DNA of 64,000 nt from Variovorax sp. PBL-E5 (GTDB lineage Bacteria; Pseudomonadota; Gammaproteobacteria; Burkholderiales; Burkholderiaceae_C): NCBI RefSeq assembly GCF_901827185.1, contig NZ_LR594671.1, positions 2,170,001-2,234,000 of the forward strand, written 5' to 3'. The position numbers were made by a program, and so were the translations under genes. Below, in pieces: positions 47,900 through 57,936 of this stretch; position 1 is the first letter of the stretch, and the number at the start of each line of letters is the position of its first letter. Under the pieces are notes generated by a model that did no database searches, was not told where the DNA came from, and was given only the letters and a program-made list of their open reading frames with translations.

Positions 47900-49054
47900 A
47901 TGGACTTCGAACTCTCGGAAGAGCAACGGGCCTTTGCGCAGACGGCGCGCGAATTCGCACTGGCCGAATTCGCGCCGCATGCGGCGCGCTGGGATGCGGA
48001 GGCGATCTTCCCGAAGGAGGCGATCGCCAAGGCCGGCGAACTCGGCTTCTGCGGCCTCTATGCCCCCGAAAGCATCGAGGGCCTTGCGTTGCCGCGTCTC
48101 GATGCCGCGCTGGTGTTCGAGGAGATGGCTGCGGTCGATCCGTCGACCACGGCCTTCATCACGATCCACAACATGGCGACCTGGATGCTCGGCACCTGGG
48201 GCGGCCCCGCCGTGCGCGAGCGTTGGGGTGCCGACCTCACGAGCGGCCGCAAGCTGGCGTCGTACTGCCTGACCGAACCGGGCGCGGGCTCGGATGCCGG
48301 CTCGCTCAAGACGCGCGCCGAGCTGCAGGGCGGCGAGTATGTCATCGACGGCGGCAAGGCCTTCATCTCCGGCGCCGGCGCGACCGACGTGCTGGTACTG
48401 ATGGCGCGCACCGGAGCCGGCGGCGCGGGTGGCATCTCGGCCTTCGCGGTGCCGGCCGATGCGCCGGGCATCAGCTACGGCAAGAAGGAACACAAGATGG
48501 GCTGGAACAGCCAGCCCACGCGCACCATCAACTTCGACAACGTGCGCGTGCCGGCCGAGAACCTGCTCGGCAGCGAAGGCGAGGGCTTCCGCATCGCGAT
48601 GAAGGGGCTCGACGGCGGGCGCATCAACATCGCGACCTGCTCGGTCGGCGCGGCGCAGGGCGCGCTCGATGCGGCGCGCCGCTACCTGCACGAGCGCCAG
48701 CAGTTCGGCAAGCCGCTCGCGAGCTTCCAGGCGCTGCAGTTCAAGCTGGCCGACATGGCGACCGAACTCGTCGCCGCGCGCCAGATGGTGCGCCTCGCCG
48801 CGAGCAAGCTCGACGCCGGCCATGCGGACGCCAGCACCTACTGCGCGATGGCCAAGCGCTTTGCGACCGATGCGGGCTTCAACGTCTGCAACGACGCATT
48901 GCAGCTGCATGGCGGCTACGGCTACTTGAGCGAATTCCCGCTGGAGCGGCTGGTGCGCGATGCGCGCGTGCACCAGATCCTCGAAGGCACCAACGAAATC
49001 ATGCGCGTGATCATTGCGCGCAAGCTTTTGGAAAGCGACAACGACATCCGATGA
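47900..49054 (+). CDS. Acyl-CoA dehydrogenase, probable isobutyryl-CoA dehydrogenase
   Basis: A 384-residue acyl-CoA dehydrogenase. FAD contacts are in YCLTEPGAGSDAGSLKT and the catalytic glutamate is E362 in ILEGTNEIMR. The position between mmsA and the HIBYL-CoA hydrolase suggests isobutyryl-CoA as substrate, making methacrylyl-CoA. Electrons would pass to ETF and then to ETF-QO (17731-19425). Its stop overlaps the next start (ATGA). Confidence 0.93.
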   Translation: MDFELSEEQRAFAQTAREFALAEFAPHAARWDAEAIFPKEAIAKAGELGFCGLYAPESIEGLALPRLDAALVFEEMAAVDPSTTAFITIHNMATWMLGTWGGPAVRERWGADLTSGRKLASYCLTEPGAGSDAGSLKTRAELQGGEYVIDGGKAFISGAGATDVLVLMARTGAGGAGGISAFAVPADAPGISYGKKEHKMGWNSQPTRTINFDNVRVPAENLLGSEGEGFRIAMKGLDGGRINIATCSVGAAQGALDAARRYLHERQQFGKPLASFQALQFKLADMATELVAARQMVRLAASKLDAGHADASTYCAMAKRFATDAGFNVCNDALQLHGGYGYLSEFPLERLVRDARVHQILEGTNEIMRVIIARKLLESDNDIR

Positions 49055-50166
49055 CCGACGCCGTAGTCCTCTTCGACGAAATCAACACCGCCGGCGGGCA
49101 GCGCTTCGGCATTGCCACGCTCAACACGCCGGCCTCGCTCAACGCGCTGTCGGTCGACATGGTGCGCCTGCTGACGCCGCGGCTGCGCGCCTGGGCCAAG
49201 GATGCGGGCATCGCCGGCGTCATGCTGCAGGCCGCGGGCGAGAAGGCCTTCTGCGCCGGCGGCGACCTGCGCCCGCTGTATGCGACGCTGGGCCAGTACG
49301 GGGCCGAACGCAATCCCTACGCCGAAAGCTTCTTCGGCGAAGAGTACGAGCTCGACTACCTGATCCACACCTACCCCAAGCCCTTTCTGTGCTGGGGCCA
49401 CGGCATCGTGATGGGCGGCGGTATCGGCCTCATGGCCGGTGCATCGCACCGCGTGGTGACGGAAAAGAGCCGGCTCGCGATGCCCGAGATCAACATCGGC
49501 CTCTATCCCGATGTCGCGGGCAGCTGGTTCCTGCGGCGCATGCCGGGGCGCGTGGGCTTGTTCCTCGCCTTCACGGCCGCGCCCTTGAACGCGGCCGATG
49601 CGATCTTCTGCGGCCTGGCCGACGTCTGCATCGCACATGAGCACAAGTCGCAGGTGCTCGACGCCATCGCCCGCGTCCACTGGCAGGGCGACGCGCAGGC
49701 CGATCGCGCCACGCTTTCGCGCCTGCTCGAACCGCATGCGGCGAGCGCCGAGCCGCAGCGTTCGGTCGTGCGCGCGCATTTCGACACCATCAATGCGCTG
49801 ATGGCCGGCGACGACCTGCTCGCGATCGCGCAGCGGCTGCGCGCGCTGCACAGCGACGATGCGTGGCTGCAGACCGCCGCCGCGACCTTCGTCAAGGGCT
49901 CGCCGAGTTCGGCCGCGCTGGCCTTCGCTTTGTGGCAGCGCGTGCACCACATGTCGCTGGCCGAGGTGTTCCGCCTCGAGTACTGGGCGTCGCTGGGCGC
50001 CTGCGCGCATGCCGACTTCCGCGAAGGCATCCGCGCGCTGCTGATCGAGAAGGACCGCAACCCGCGCTGGAATCCCGCGACGCTCGAGGAAGTCACGCAC
50101 GAATTCATCGACGACCATCTGCGTCCGCGCACCCCTGGACCGCACCCGCTGGCCGCACTCACCTGA
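49051..50166 (+). CDS. 3-hydroxyisobutyryl-CoA hydrolase (enoyl-CoA hydratase family)
   Basis: A 371-residue crotonase-fold protein of the HIBCH branch. It has EKAFCAGGDLRPLY, GHGIVMGGGIGLMAG and MPEINIGLYPDVAGSWFL, where the glutamate and aspartate suit hydrolase chemistry, and a C-terminal extension longer than that of hydratases. It releases free 3-hydroxyisobutyrate for mmsB. No separate enoyl-CoA hydratase for methacrylyl-CoA is in the operon, so another hydratase must act in between. Confidence 0.92.
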   Translation: MTDAVVLFDEINTAGGQRFGIATLNTPASLNALSVDMVRLLTPRLRAWAKDAGIAGVMLQAAGEKAFCAGGDLRPLYATLGQYGAERNPYAESFFGEEYELDYLIHTYPKPFLCWGHGIVMGGGIGLMAGASHRVVTEKSRLAMPEINIGLYPDVAGSWFLRRMPGRVGLFLAFTAAPLNAADAIFCGLADVCIAHEHKSQVLDAIARVHWQGDAQADRATLSRLLEPHAASAEPQRSVVRAHFDTINALMAGDDLLAIAQRLRALHSDDAWLQTAAATFVKGSPSSAALAFALWQRVHHMSLAEVFRLEYWASLGACAHADFREGIRALLIEKDRNPRWNPATLEEVTHEFIDDHLRPRTPGPHPLAALT

Positions 50167-50189
50167 ACACCATCCACGGAGACACACAC

Positions 50190-51089
50190 ATGAAGATCGC
50201 ATTCATCGGCCTCGGCAACATGGGCGGACCCATGGCGCTGAACCTGCACAAGGCCGGCCACGCGCTGAGCGCCTTCGACCTGTCGGCCGAAGCCTGCAAG
50301 AAGCTCGCGGCCGACGGCGTGTCCATCGCCGGCTCGGCGGCCGCCACGCTGGCCGGCGCCGAGGTGGTGATCAGCATGCTGCCCGCGAGCCAGCATGTGG
50401 AGGCGCTCTATTTCGGCAACGGCGGCCAGGGCGGCCTGCTCGAGCAGATCGCGCCCGGCACGCTCGTCATCGACAGCAGCACCATCGCCGCGGCGACCTC
50501 GCGCAAGGTGGCGGAGGCGGGCGCCAAGCGCGGCGTGGCGGTGATCGACGCGCCGGTCTCGGGCGGCACCGGCGGCGCGGTCGCGGGCACGCTGACCTTC
50601 ATGGTCGGCGGATCCGAAGCGGACCTCGAACGCGCGCGCCCCGTGCTCGAGAAGATGGGCGCCAACATCTTCCACGCCGGCACCGCGGGCGCAGGCCAGA
50701 CGGCGAAGATCTGCAACAACATGCTGCTCGGCATCCTCATGATCGGCACCTCGGAAGCGATCGCGCTCGGCGTCGCCAACGGGCTCGACCCCAAGGTGCT
50801 GTCCGAGATCATGCGGCGCAGTTCGGGCGGCAACTGGGCGCTCGAAAAGTACAACCCGCTGCCCGGCGTGATGGAGGCCGCACCGGCCTCCAAGGGCTAT
50901 GCCGGCGGCTTCGGCACCGACCTGATGCTCAAGGACCTGGGCCTGGCACAGGAGAACGCGGCGGCCGTGCGCGCCGCCACGCCGCTTGGCGGCCTGGCGC
51001 GCAATCTCTATGCGGCGCACAGCCTGGCCGGCCATGGCGCGCTCGATTTCTCGAGCGTGATCAAGCTGGTGCAGAAGGCCGGCGGCTGA
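50190..51089 (+). CDS. mmsB: 3-hydroxyisobutyrate dehydrogenase
   Basis: A 299-residue NAD-dependent dehydrogenase of the beta-hydroxyacid family. FIGLGNMGGPMA is the cofactor site, DAPVSGGTGGA the substrate loop, and AKICNNM holds the catalytic lysine. It forms methylmalonate semialdehyde, which mmsA then oxidises. It is the last gene of the operon; the 23-base gap after the hydrolase has ACGGAGA before the start. Confidence 0.95.
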   Translation: MKIAFIGLGNMGGPMALNLHKAGHALSAFDLSAEACKKLAADGVSIAGSAAATLAGAEVVISMLPASQHVEALYFGNGGQGGLLEQIAPGTLVIDSSTIAAATSRKVAEAGAKRGVAVIDAPVSGGTGGAVAGTLTFMVGGSEADLERARPVLEKMGANIFHAGTAGAGQTAKICNNMLLGILMIGTSEAIALGVANGLDPKVLSEIMRRSSGGNWALEKYNPLPGVMEAAPASKGYAGGFGTDLMLKDLGLAQENAAAVRAATPLGGLARNLYAAHSLAGHGALDFSSVIKLVQKAGG

Positions 51090-51113
51090 TCGCCGCGCGG
51101 GCGCGCGCATTCA

Positions 51114-52040
51114 TCACAGCAGCGCGATGCCCGGCAGGCTCTTGAAGCAGGATTCGCGCGTGATGCGAACGAAATCCTCCAGCCATGGCTGGGCCGAGGT
51201 CGCCGCGGTGCAGGCCATATGCAGCTCGCCGGTCAGGCCCTTGCGACCCACGGGTCGGGCCGTGACGTAGCCGCGGTCCAGGTAGCCCTGCACGGCCCAC
51301 AGCGGCAAGGTCGCGATGCCGCGGCCGCTGGCCACCAGCTGCAGCATCGCGACGGTGAGTTCGGTGGTGCGGCGCCGCGCCGGCTCGACGCCCGCCGGCG
51401 CCAGCACCTGGCGCACGATGTCGAGCATGTCGTCCGGCACCGGGTAGGTGATCAGCGTCTGGTCTGCGAAGTGGCGCGCCGTGAGATGCGTGCGCGCCGC
51501 GAGCGGATGGTCGTTGGCCAGGAGCGCCATGATCTCGAAGCGGAACAGCGGGTGGTAGTCGACCGACTCGGCCGTGTCCTGCTCGGAGACGATCGCCACC
51601 TCGGCGCGCTTTTGCAGCACCAGCGCGATCGGGTCGGGATGAAAGCCCGAGACGATGTCGAGCTCGATCTCCGGCCAGTGGCTGCGAAATGCGTCCATCG
51701 CCGGCATCAGCCAGTCGAAGCAGGTGTGGCATTCGACCACGATGCGCAGCTGGCCGCTGCCGCGCTGCGCCAACCGCGCCATGTCGCGTTCCGTTTCTTC
51801 GACCAGCGACAGCGCGGCATCGGCGAGCTGCAGCAGGCGCAGGCCCGCGCTGCTGAACTGCGGCGGCAGCGACTTGCGCTCGAACAGCGCCGCGCCATAG
51901 CGATCTTCGAGCAGCTTGACCTGGTGCGACAGCGCCGACTGCGTGAGATTGAGCAGCTGGGCGGCGCGCACCAGGCTGCCCGTGTCGCGCAGGGCGATCA
52001 GCGTGCGCAGGTGACGGATCTCGAGGATGGATGGAGCCAT
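51114..52040 (-). CDS. metR: LysR-family regulator MetR
   Basis: A 308-residue LysR regulator divergent from metE, the arrangement of MetR. The helix-turn-helix is NLTQSALSHQVKLLEDRYG. In E. coli, MetR with homocysteine activates metE and metH. A TGAA-N5-TTCA site at 52040-52052 overlaps its own start codon, which fits autorepression. The effector domain carries VECHTCFDWLMPAM. The C-terminus converges on mmsB. Confidence 0.9.
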   Translation of the reverse strand: MAPSILEIRHLRTLIALRDTGSLVRAAQLLNLTQSALSHQVKLLEDRYGAALFERKSLPPQFSSAGLRLLQLADAALSLVEETERDMARLAQRGSGQLRIVVECHTCFDWLMPAMDAFRSHWPEIELDIVSGFHPDPIALVLQKRAEVAIVSEQDTAESVDYHPLFRFEIMALLANDHPLAARTHLTARHFADQTLITYPVPDDMLDIVRQVLAPAGVEPARRRTTELTVAMLQLVASGRGIATLPLWAVQGYLDRGYVTARPVGRKGLTGELHMACTAATSAQPWLEDFVRITRESCFKSLPGIALL

Positions 52041-52052
52041 GAATGAAATTCA
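52040..52052. promoter_or_regulatory. MetR box between metR and metE
   Basis: TGAA-TGAAA-TTCA exactly matches the MetR consensus TGAA-N5-TTCA. It begins at the first base of the metR start codon (minus strand) and lies 58 bases before metE. A further TTCG-TTTGAA sequence at 52071-52080 could be a weaker second site. Position and match support control of both genes. Confidence 0.65.
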
Positions 52053-52110
52053 AGTTGACTGGCAAAAGCTTTCGTTTGAATCATAGGGCCGAAACGCCGA
52101 CCATTGCCGG

Positions 52111-54438
52111 ATGACACGCATCCACACTCTCGGCTTTCCGCGCATGGGCGCGCAGCGCGAACTCAAGTTCGCCCTCGAACAACACTGGCGCGGCGAGCTC
52201 GATCGCGACGCGCTCGAAGCGGCCGGCGCCGGGCTGCGCGCGCGCCACTGGCAGGCCCAGCGCGACGCCGGGCTCGATCGGGTGACGGTGGGCGATTTCG
52301 CGTTCTACGACCATGTCGCCAACCACATCCAGCTGCTGGGTTGCGAGCCCGCACGCTTCGACTTCCGCGGCGACGCGCCCGAGCTCTCGCGCTACTTCGC
52401 GATGGCGCGCGGCGTGGCGGCCGAGCCGCACGCACATGAACACGAAGGCGATTGCACGCATGCCGGGCACGGCAGTCTCGCGCTCGAGATGACCAAGTGG
52501 TTCGACACCAACTACCACTACCTGGTGCCCGAGTTCGGCGCGGCCACGCGCTTTGGCCTGGGGTCGTTCCGGCTGTTCGACGAGGTCGCAGAGGCGCAGC
52601 AGGCCGGCCACGCGGTCAAGGCCGTGCTGCTCGGGCCGTTGAGTTTCCTCTGGCTCGGCAAGGAAAAGGAGGCCGGCTTCGACCGCTTCACGCTGCTCGA
52701 CGCGCTGCTCCCGGTCTACGAGCAGATCCTGGCGCGGTTGAAGGCGCAGGGCGTCGAATGGGTGCAGATCGACGAACCGATCCTCGGCCTCGACCTGCCC
52801 GATGCCTGGCGCCATGCTTTCGAGCGCAGCTACTGGCAGCTCGCGCGCAGCGCGCCGAAGCTGCTGCTCGCCACCTACTTCTCGCCGCTCGCCGACAACC
52901 TGCGGCTGGCCTGCCAGCTGCCGGTGGCGGGTCTGCATGTGGACGCGGTGCGCGCACCCGATGAACTCGTCGGCGTGGCCGACTGGCTGCCGGCGCACAA
53001 GGTACTGTCCGTCGGCATCGTCGACGGCCGCAACATCTGGCGGACCGAGCTCGATGCGGCACTGGCGCGCCTGCGCCCGGTCGCGGCCAAGCACCAGGGC
53101 GAACTCTGGCTCGCGCCTTCGTGCTCGCTGCTGCACGTGCCGTTCAGCCTTGCGGGCGAGGACAGGCTCGATCCCGAGGTGAAATCCTGGCTCGCGTTCG
53201 CGGTGGAAAAGCTCGACGAGTTGCGCGTGCTGTGCGCCGCGATCGATGGCGGCGAGGCCGGCGTGCAAGCCGAACTCGCGGCCGCACGCGCCGCCGTGGC
53301 CGCGCGCCGCGCCAGCCCGCGCGTGCACCGCGCCGACGTGGCGCTGCGCCTGGCGCGCCGCGTGGCCGGCGACGATCGCCGTGCCACGCCTTTCGCCGCG
53401 CGCCAGACGGTGCAGCGCGCACGCTTCGCATTGCCGCCACTGCCCACCACCACCATCGGCTCCTTCCCGCAGACGACGCAGGTCCGCGCCGCGCGCGCCG
53501 CCTTCCGGCGCGGCGCGCTCGATGCCGCCGGCTACCGCGCGAAGATGCGCGCCGAGATCGCGCTCGCTGTGCGCAAGCAGGAAGCGCTCGGCCTCGATGT
53601 GCTGGTCCATGGCGAGGCCGAGCGCAACGACATGGTCGAGTACTTCGGCGAGCAGCTCGACGGCTTCGCCTTCACCGTCAACGGCTGGGTCCAGTCCTAT
53701 GGCTCGCGCTGCGTCAAGCCGCCCATCATCTACGGCGACGTGGCGCGGCCGGCGCCGATGACGGTCGAATGGACCGCCTATGCGCAAAGCCTCACGTCGC
53801 GGCCGATGAAGGGCATGCTGACCGGGCCGGTCACCCTCCTGCAGTGGTCCTTCGTTCGCGACGACCAGCCGCGCGCGCGAACCGCCGAACAGATCGCCTG
53901 GGCCATCCGCGACGAGGTGGTCGATCTCGAGCAGGCCGGCATCGGCATCGTGCAGATCGACGAGCCGGCGATTCGCGAAGGGCTGCCGCTGCGCCGTGCG
54001 GGCTGGCAGGCCTACCTGGACGGCGCCACCCGTGCTTTCCGCATCAGCGCCTCGGGCGTGGCCGACCGCACGCAGATCCATACCCACATGTGCTATTCGG
54101 AATTCAATGACATCCTGCCCGAGATCGCCGCCATGGATGCCGACGTGATCACCATCGAGACCAGCCGTTCCGACATGGAACTGCTGCGCGGCTTCGGCGC
54201 CTTCGCCTATCCGAACGAGATCGGCCCCGGCGTCTACGACATTCATTCGCCGCGCGTGCCGGCCACGCACGAGATGGTGCGCCTCATGCGCAAGGCGGCG
54301 GCGGTGGTGCCGCCCGACAGGCTCTGGATCAACCCGGATTGCGGGCTCAAGACGCGCGCCTGGCATGAGACCGAGGCGGCGTTGGCGAACATGGTGGCGG
54401 CCGCGCGTCAGCTGCGCGAGGAGTTGGCGGCGGCTTGA
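52111..54438 (+). CDS. metE: Cobalamin-independent methionine synthase
   Basis: A 775-residue MetE, slightly longer than the E. coli protein (753). It transfers methyl from 5-methyltetrahydropteroyl-triglutamate to homocysteine. Zinc ligands are visible in the C-terminal half: HMCYSEFND (His and Cys) and NPDCGLKTR. The N-terminal half includes [16 protein letters not shown]. Just before that, residues 107-120 are histidine-rich (H107, H109, H111, C115, H117, H120), an insertion absent from E. coli. The start lacks a clear ribosome-binding site. Confidence 0.95.
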   Translation: MTRIHTLGFPRMGAQRELKFALEQHWRGELDRDALEAAGAGLRARHWQAQRDAGLDRVTVGDFAFYDHVANHIQLLGCEPARFDFRGDAPELSRYFAMARGVAAEPHAHEHEGDCTHAGHGSLALEMTKWFDTNYHYLVPEFGAATRFGLGSFRLFDEVAEAQQAGHAVKAVLLGPLSFLWLGKEKEAGFDRFTLLDALLPVYEQILARLKAQGVEWVQIDEPILGLDLPDAWRHAFERSYWQLARSAPKLLLATYFSPLADNLRLACQLPVAGLHVDAVRAPDELVGVADWLPAHKVLSVGIVDGRNIWRTELDAALARLRPVAAKHQGELWLAPSCSLLHVPFSLAGEDRLDPEVKSWLAFAVEKLDELRVLCAAIDGGEAGVQAELAAARAAVAARRASPRVHRADVALRLARRVAGDDRRATPFAARQTVQRARFALPPLPTTTIGSFPQTTQVRAARAAFRRGALDAAGYRAKMRAEIALAVRKQEALGLDVLVHGEAERNDMVEYFGEQLDGFAFTVNGWVQSYGSRCVKPPIIYGDVARPAPMTVEWTAYAQSLTSRPMKGMLTGPVTLLQWSFVRDDQPRARTAEQIAWAIRDEVVDLEQAGIGIVQIDEPAIREGLPLRRAGWQAYLDGATRAFRISASGVADRTQIHTHMCYSEFNDILPEIAAMDADVITIETSRSDMELLRGFGAFAYPNEIGPGVYDIHSPRVPATHEMVRLMRKAAAVVPPDRLWINPDCGLKTRAWHETEAALANMVAAARQLREELAAA

Positions 54439-54462
54439 TGCCGGCCACGCGAGGCGCGGCCC

Positions 54463-55125
54463 TCAGTAGCCGAGCGTCGGATTGCGCCGCGCCTCGTCGC
54501 GCCGGCGCTCCTCGCGCACCCGATCGCAGCGCGGATGCCGGCTGTACGCAGGGTTGTCGCAGTGAGAGGCTTCGCAGCGCGCGGCGAAGATGAAGTTCAT
54601 GCTCTCGCAGCCGCGCCGCGGGTCCATCGGTTCCGCGCGCGCGTGTGGCGCGGCGCGCGGCGGCTGCGCGCGCTCGGGCGCCGAGGGGACCGGCGCCACC
54701 GGGTCGGGCGCGCCGGGCTCGACCACCACCTCGCCGGCAGACAGCGACGAGACCAGCGGCACCGGGTCCGGCGCCTTGGGCGGTACCACCGCAGGCAACG
54801 GGGCGGTGGGTGCCGTCGCCTGCACCACGGCCGGCGCTGGTGCACGGCGCGTCACGTACGCGGTCCAGCCGACAAAGCAGAGCAGCACGGCGAACGCCAG
54901 CAGTCCGACCCGGATCCACACGATGGGCTGTTCGGTCGGCAGCACGATGCGTTCGGGGGCGGGAGGGTGTTCGCTGTCCGGGCCGCCCGCGGGTCCTTTC
55001 ACGCGCATGGCCGCGAGCGCGGAGGGTCCGGTGGCAGCAAAGGCCGGCAGCCTGCCCGCACAACCATGACAGAACATGGCGTTGTCGCGATTCTCGGTGT
55101 TGCACACGGCACAGACCACGGACAT
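54463..55125 (-). CDS. Zinc-ribbon membrane protein of unknown function
   Basis: A 220-residue protein. The N-terminal zinc ribbon has CAVCNTENRDNAMFCHGC (two CxxC pairs). A single transmembrane helix (about 70-90, IVWIRVGLLAFAVLLCFVGW) follows, then a proline/alanine-rich stretch and a C-terminal charged region with several cysteines (RRGCESMNF, ARCEASHCDNP). It probably sits in the inner membrane with the ribbon in the cytoplasm. No name can be given. It ends convergently with metE. Confidence 0.65.
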   Translation of the reverse strand: MSVVCAVCNTENRDNAMFCHGCAGRLPAFAATGPSALAAMRVKGPAGGPDSEHPPAPERIVLPTEQPIVWIRVGLLAFAVLLCFVGWTAYVTRRAPAPAVVQATAPTAPLPAVVPPKAPDPVPLVSSLSAGEVVVEPGAPDPVAPVPSAPERAQPPRAAPHARAEPMDPRRGCESMNFIFAARCEASHCDNPAYSRHPRCDRVREERRRDEARRNPTLGY

Positions 55126-55202
55126 CCAACAGCTCCCGGTGATTGGGCAATACAGTGCGGCGACTCTGCACACCGGCTGCGCCGGTGTCTGCCGGTCGGC
55201 GC

Positions 55203-56654
55203 CTACTTTGCGTGGCGCCGGGTGCCGTCGGTTCTGGCCGGTGCCACCGCGTAGGGCGTGAACCGGCTCTGATTCTCGTCGACATCGAGCGGGCGGCCGA
55301 CAAACGGAAAGGCCCGCTGCGGACAGGCCGCGCGCTCGCACACCTTGCAGCCCATGCCGATGGGCGTCGGCACCTCCGGGTCGCCGAGGTCCAGGCCCTT
55401 GGCATAGACGAGCCGCGACGCATGGCTGATGTCGCAGCCCAGGCCGATCGAGAAGGTCTTGTTCGGCGAGCCATAGCCGAGCTGGCCGCGCGAGATGGTG
55501 CGCGCGATCCACAGGTAGGCGCGGCCGTCGGGCATGCGCGCGAGCTGCGGCAGGATGCGGCCCGGCTGCGCGAAGGCCTCGTACACGTTCCACAGCGGGC
55601 AGGTACCGCCCATCTTGGAGAAATGGAAATGCGTGGCCGACTGCCGCTTCGAGATATTGCCCGCGCGGTCGACCCGCACGAAGAAGAAGGGCACGCCGCG
55701 TGCCTCGGGCCGCTGCAGGGTCGACAGCCGATGGCAGATGGTCTCGAAGCCGACGCCGAAGCGCCGCGCGAGCTGGTCGATGTCGTAGCGCAGCGCCTCG
55801 GCCGCCGCGAGGAAATCCGCGTAGGGCAGCAGCAGGGCGCCCGCGAAGTAGTTGGCCAGGCCGATGCGCGCCAGCGCGCGCGCCGCGGGGCTGGAGAACT
55901 TGGCCGAAGCCACCAGGTCCTGCAGCACCTCATCCATCTCCAGGAACGCGATCTGCGTCGCCAGCTGGAAGGCGGACTGGCCGGGCTCGAGATAGGGCGA
56001 CAGGCGCAGCACCTTGGTGGCGGGGTCGTAGCGGCGCTGGTCGTTCGACGCACCATCCTCGGCCGGCACCACGCGCACGCCGTGCTGCGTCAGCAGGCGC
56101 TGCGCCAGCCGGTCGCCGGGACTGCCTTCGCGCAGCCGCCATTCGGCCGCGAGCGACTCGGCCGCATCGTCGAGCGCGGCGATGTGGTTCTGCCGCGCGA
56201 AGAAGAAGTCGCGCACTTCCTCGAAGGGCATCGGCCGGTCCTGCGCGAGGTCACCGCGTCCGTCGCCGAGGCCGGCGGCCATGGCCTCGATGCGTTCCAT
56301 CGCGTCGCGATGGCGCCGGTGCAGCGCGATCAGGCTGTGGCCGACCATCGGCATCTGGGTCGCGATCTCGCGCATCTCGGCGAGCGAGACCGGCTCGCCG
56401 CCCGGGTTGTCGGCCAGCGCCTCGCGCAGGCCGGCCACGAGCCGGGCTTCCTCGTCGTCCGAGAAAGATTGCACGTCGATGTCGAAGGCCGCGCTGACCT
56501 TGAGCAGCACCGGCACGGTGAGCGGCCGCTGGTTCTGCTCGATCTGGTTGAGGTAGCTCGGCGACAGGCCGAGCCGCTGCGCCAGCGCGACCTGGCTCAG
56601 GCCGCGCTCCTCGCGCAGGCGGCGCAGGCGCACGCCCATGAAGGTCTTTTTCAT
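55203..56654 (-). CDS. ScfR/PrpR-like XRE transcriptional regulator of propionate genes
   Basis: A 483-residue regulator of the RamB/ScfR/PrpR type. An XRE helix-turn-helix (residues about 6-60, [20 protein letters not shown]) is followed by an IrrE-like region without an HExxH motif ([14 protein letters not shown]), so it is not a peptidase. The C-terminus has a short-chain acyl-binding domain with C436, C439 and C444 in [17 protein letters not shown], like the Fe-S-binding segment reported for mycobacterial PrpR. ATG at 56654 (MKKTFMG) was chosen. It is divergent from prpC. Confidence 0.87.
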   Translation of the reverse strand: MKKTFMGVRLRRLREERGLSQVALAQRLGLSPSYLNQIEQNQRPLTVPVLLKVSAAFDIDVQSFSDDEEARLVAGLREALADNPGGEPVSLAEMREIATQMPMVGHSLIALHRRHRDAMERIEAMAAGLGDGRGDLAQDRPMPFEEVRDFFFARQNHIAALDDAAESLAAEWRLREGSPGDRLAQRLLTQHGVRVVPAEDGASNDQRRYDPATKVLRLSPYLEPGQSAFQLATQIAFLEMDEVLQDLVASAKFSSPAARALARIGLANYFAGALLLPYADFLAAAEALRYDIDQLARRFGVGFETICHRLSTLQRPEARGVPFFFVRVDRAGNISKRQSATHFHFSKMGGTCPLWNVYEAFAQPGRILPQLARMPDGRAYLWIARTISRGQLGYGSPNKTFSIGLGCDISHASRLVYAKGLDLGDPEVPTPIGMGCKVCERAACPQRAFPFVGRPLDVDENQSRFTPYAVAPARTDGTRRHAK

Positions 56655-56746
56655 ATTCGCAATATTCGCAAGAACGGTTGACGCCATTCGCAATGATTCG
56701 CCAATTCAGGTCTTCATTATGAAGCGGATATTGCGTAAATTGCGAA
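56654..56746. promoter_or_regulatory. Repeated TTCGCAA sites between ScfR gene and prpC
   Basis: Three clusters are visible. Site 1 (56654-56671) has TTCGCAA twice, 9 bases apart. Site 2 (56686-56704) has TTCGCAA and TTCGCCA, 10 bases apart. Site 3 (56730-56746) is in the opposite orientation with TTGCGTAA and TTGCGAA. The first touches the regulator start codon, the last is 21 bases before prpC. They suggest operator sites for the divergent regulator. Confidence 0.6.
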
Positions 56747-56766
56747 GACACCTTCAAGGAACCCGC

Positions 56767-57921
56767 ATGACCGAAACTCCACAGGCCGGCTTCAAGCCGA
56801 AGAAATCCGTCGCGCTCTCGGGCGTGACGGCCGGCAACACCGCGCTGTGCACCGTGGGCCGCACCGGCCGTGACCTGCACTACCGCGGCTACGACATCCT
56901 CGACATCGCCGAGGTCTGCGAGTTCGAGGAGATCGCGCACCTGCTGGTGCACGGCAAGCTGCCGACCGCGGCCGAGCTGCGCGCCTACAAGAACCGGCTG
57001 AAGGCGATGCGTGGCCTGCCCGCCAGCGTGAAGGCGGCGCTGGAGCAGCTGCCGGCGAGCACCCATCCGATGGACGTGATGCGCACCGGCGTCTCGGCGC
57101 TCGGCTGCGTGCTGCCGGAGAAGGACGATCACGGCCTGGCCGGTGCGCGCGACATCGCCGACGGGCTCATGGCCTCGCTCGGCTCGATGCTGCTCTACTG
57201 GTATCACTGGTCGACGCAGGGCCGGCGCATCGAGGTCGAGACCGACGACGAATCGACCGGCGCGCACTTCCTGCATCTGCTGCATGGAGAGAAACCGTCG
57301 GCGAGCCGCGAGCGCGCGATGCACACCTCGCTCAATCTCTATGCCGAGCACGAGTTCAACGCCTCGACCTTCACCGCGCGCGTGGTCGCCGGCACCGGCT
57401 CGGACGTGTACTCGGCCATCACCGGCGCCATCGGCGCGCTGCGCGGGCCGAAGCACGGCGGCGCCAACGAGATGGCCTTCGAGATCCAGAAGCGCTACGA
57501 CTCGCCCGACGAGGCTGAGGCCGACATCCGCCGCCGCGTCGCGGCCAGGGAGGTCGTGATCGGCTTCGGCCACCCGGTCTACACCGTGGCCGATCCGCGC
57601 AACGAGGTCATCAAGCGCGTCGCGAGGCAGCTGTCGCAGGAAGAGGGTTCGACCCGGATGTTCGGCATCGCCGAACGCGTCGAGACCGTGATGTGGGACG
57701 CCAAGCGGATGTTCCCCAACCTCGACTGGTTCAGCGCCGTGAGCTACCACATGATGGGCGTGCCGACCGCGATGTTCACGCCGCTGTTCGTGATCGCGCG
57801 CACCAGCGGCTGGGCGGCGCACATCATCGAGCAGCGCATCGACAACAAGATCATCCGGCCGAGCGCCAATTACACTGGCCCCGAGGATCTGAGCTTCGTG
57901 CCGATCGCCGAGCGCCGCTGA
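56767..57921 (+). CDS. prpC: 2-methylcitrate synthase
   Basis: A 384-residue citrate synthase-fold enzyme joining propionyl-CoA to oxaloacetate. Active-site histidines are in [12 protein letters not shown] and [13 protein letters not shown], and the size and N-terminus ([13 protein letters not shown]) suit PrpC rather than the longer citrate synthase GltA. AAGGA lies six bases before the ATG. It is first in the prpC-prpD-tctC-like-prpB-like cluster, divergent from its regulator. Confidence 0.93.
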   Translation: MTETPQAGFKPKKSVALSGVTAGNTALCTVGRTGRDLHYRGYDILDIAEVCEFEEIAHLLVHGKLPTAAELRAYKNRLKAMRGLPASVKAALEQLPASTHPMDVMRTGVSALGCVLPEKDDHGLAGARDIADGLMASLGSMLLYWYHWSTQGRRIEVETDDESTGAHFLHLLHGEKPSASRERAMHTSLNLYAEHEFNASTFTARVVAGTGSDVYSAITGAIGALRGPKHGGANEMAFEIQKRYDSPDEAEADIRRRVAAREVVIGFGHPVYTVADPRNEVIKRVARQLSQEEGSTRMFGIAERVETVMWDAKRMFPNLDWFSAVSYHMMGVPTAMFTPLFVIARTSGWAAHIIEQRIDNKIIRPSANYTGPEDLSFVPIAERR

Positions 57922-57936
57922 ATGCAGAGAGAAAGC

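Noticed and set aside
55143..56681. Plus-strand frame opposite the ScfR-like regulator
   Set aside because: Antisense shadow of a gene with a helix-turn-helix and conserved cysteine motif.
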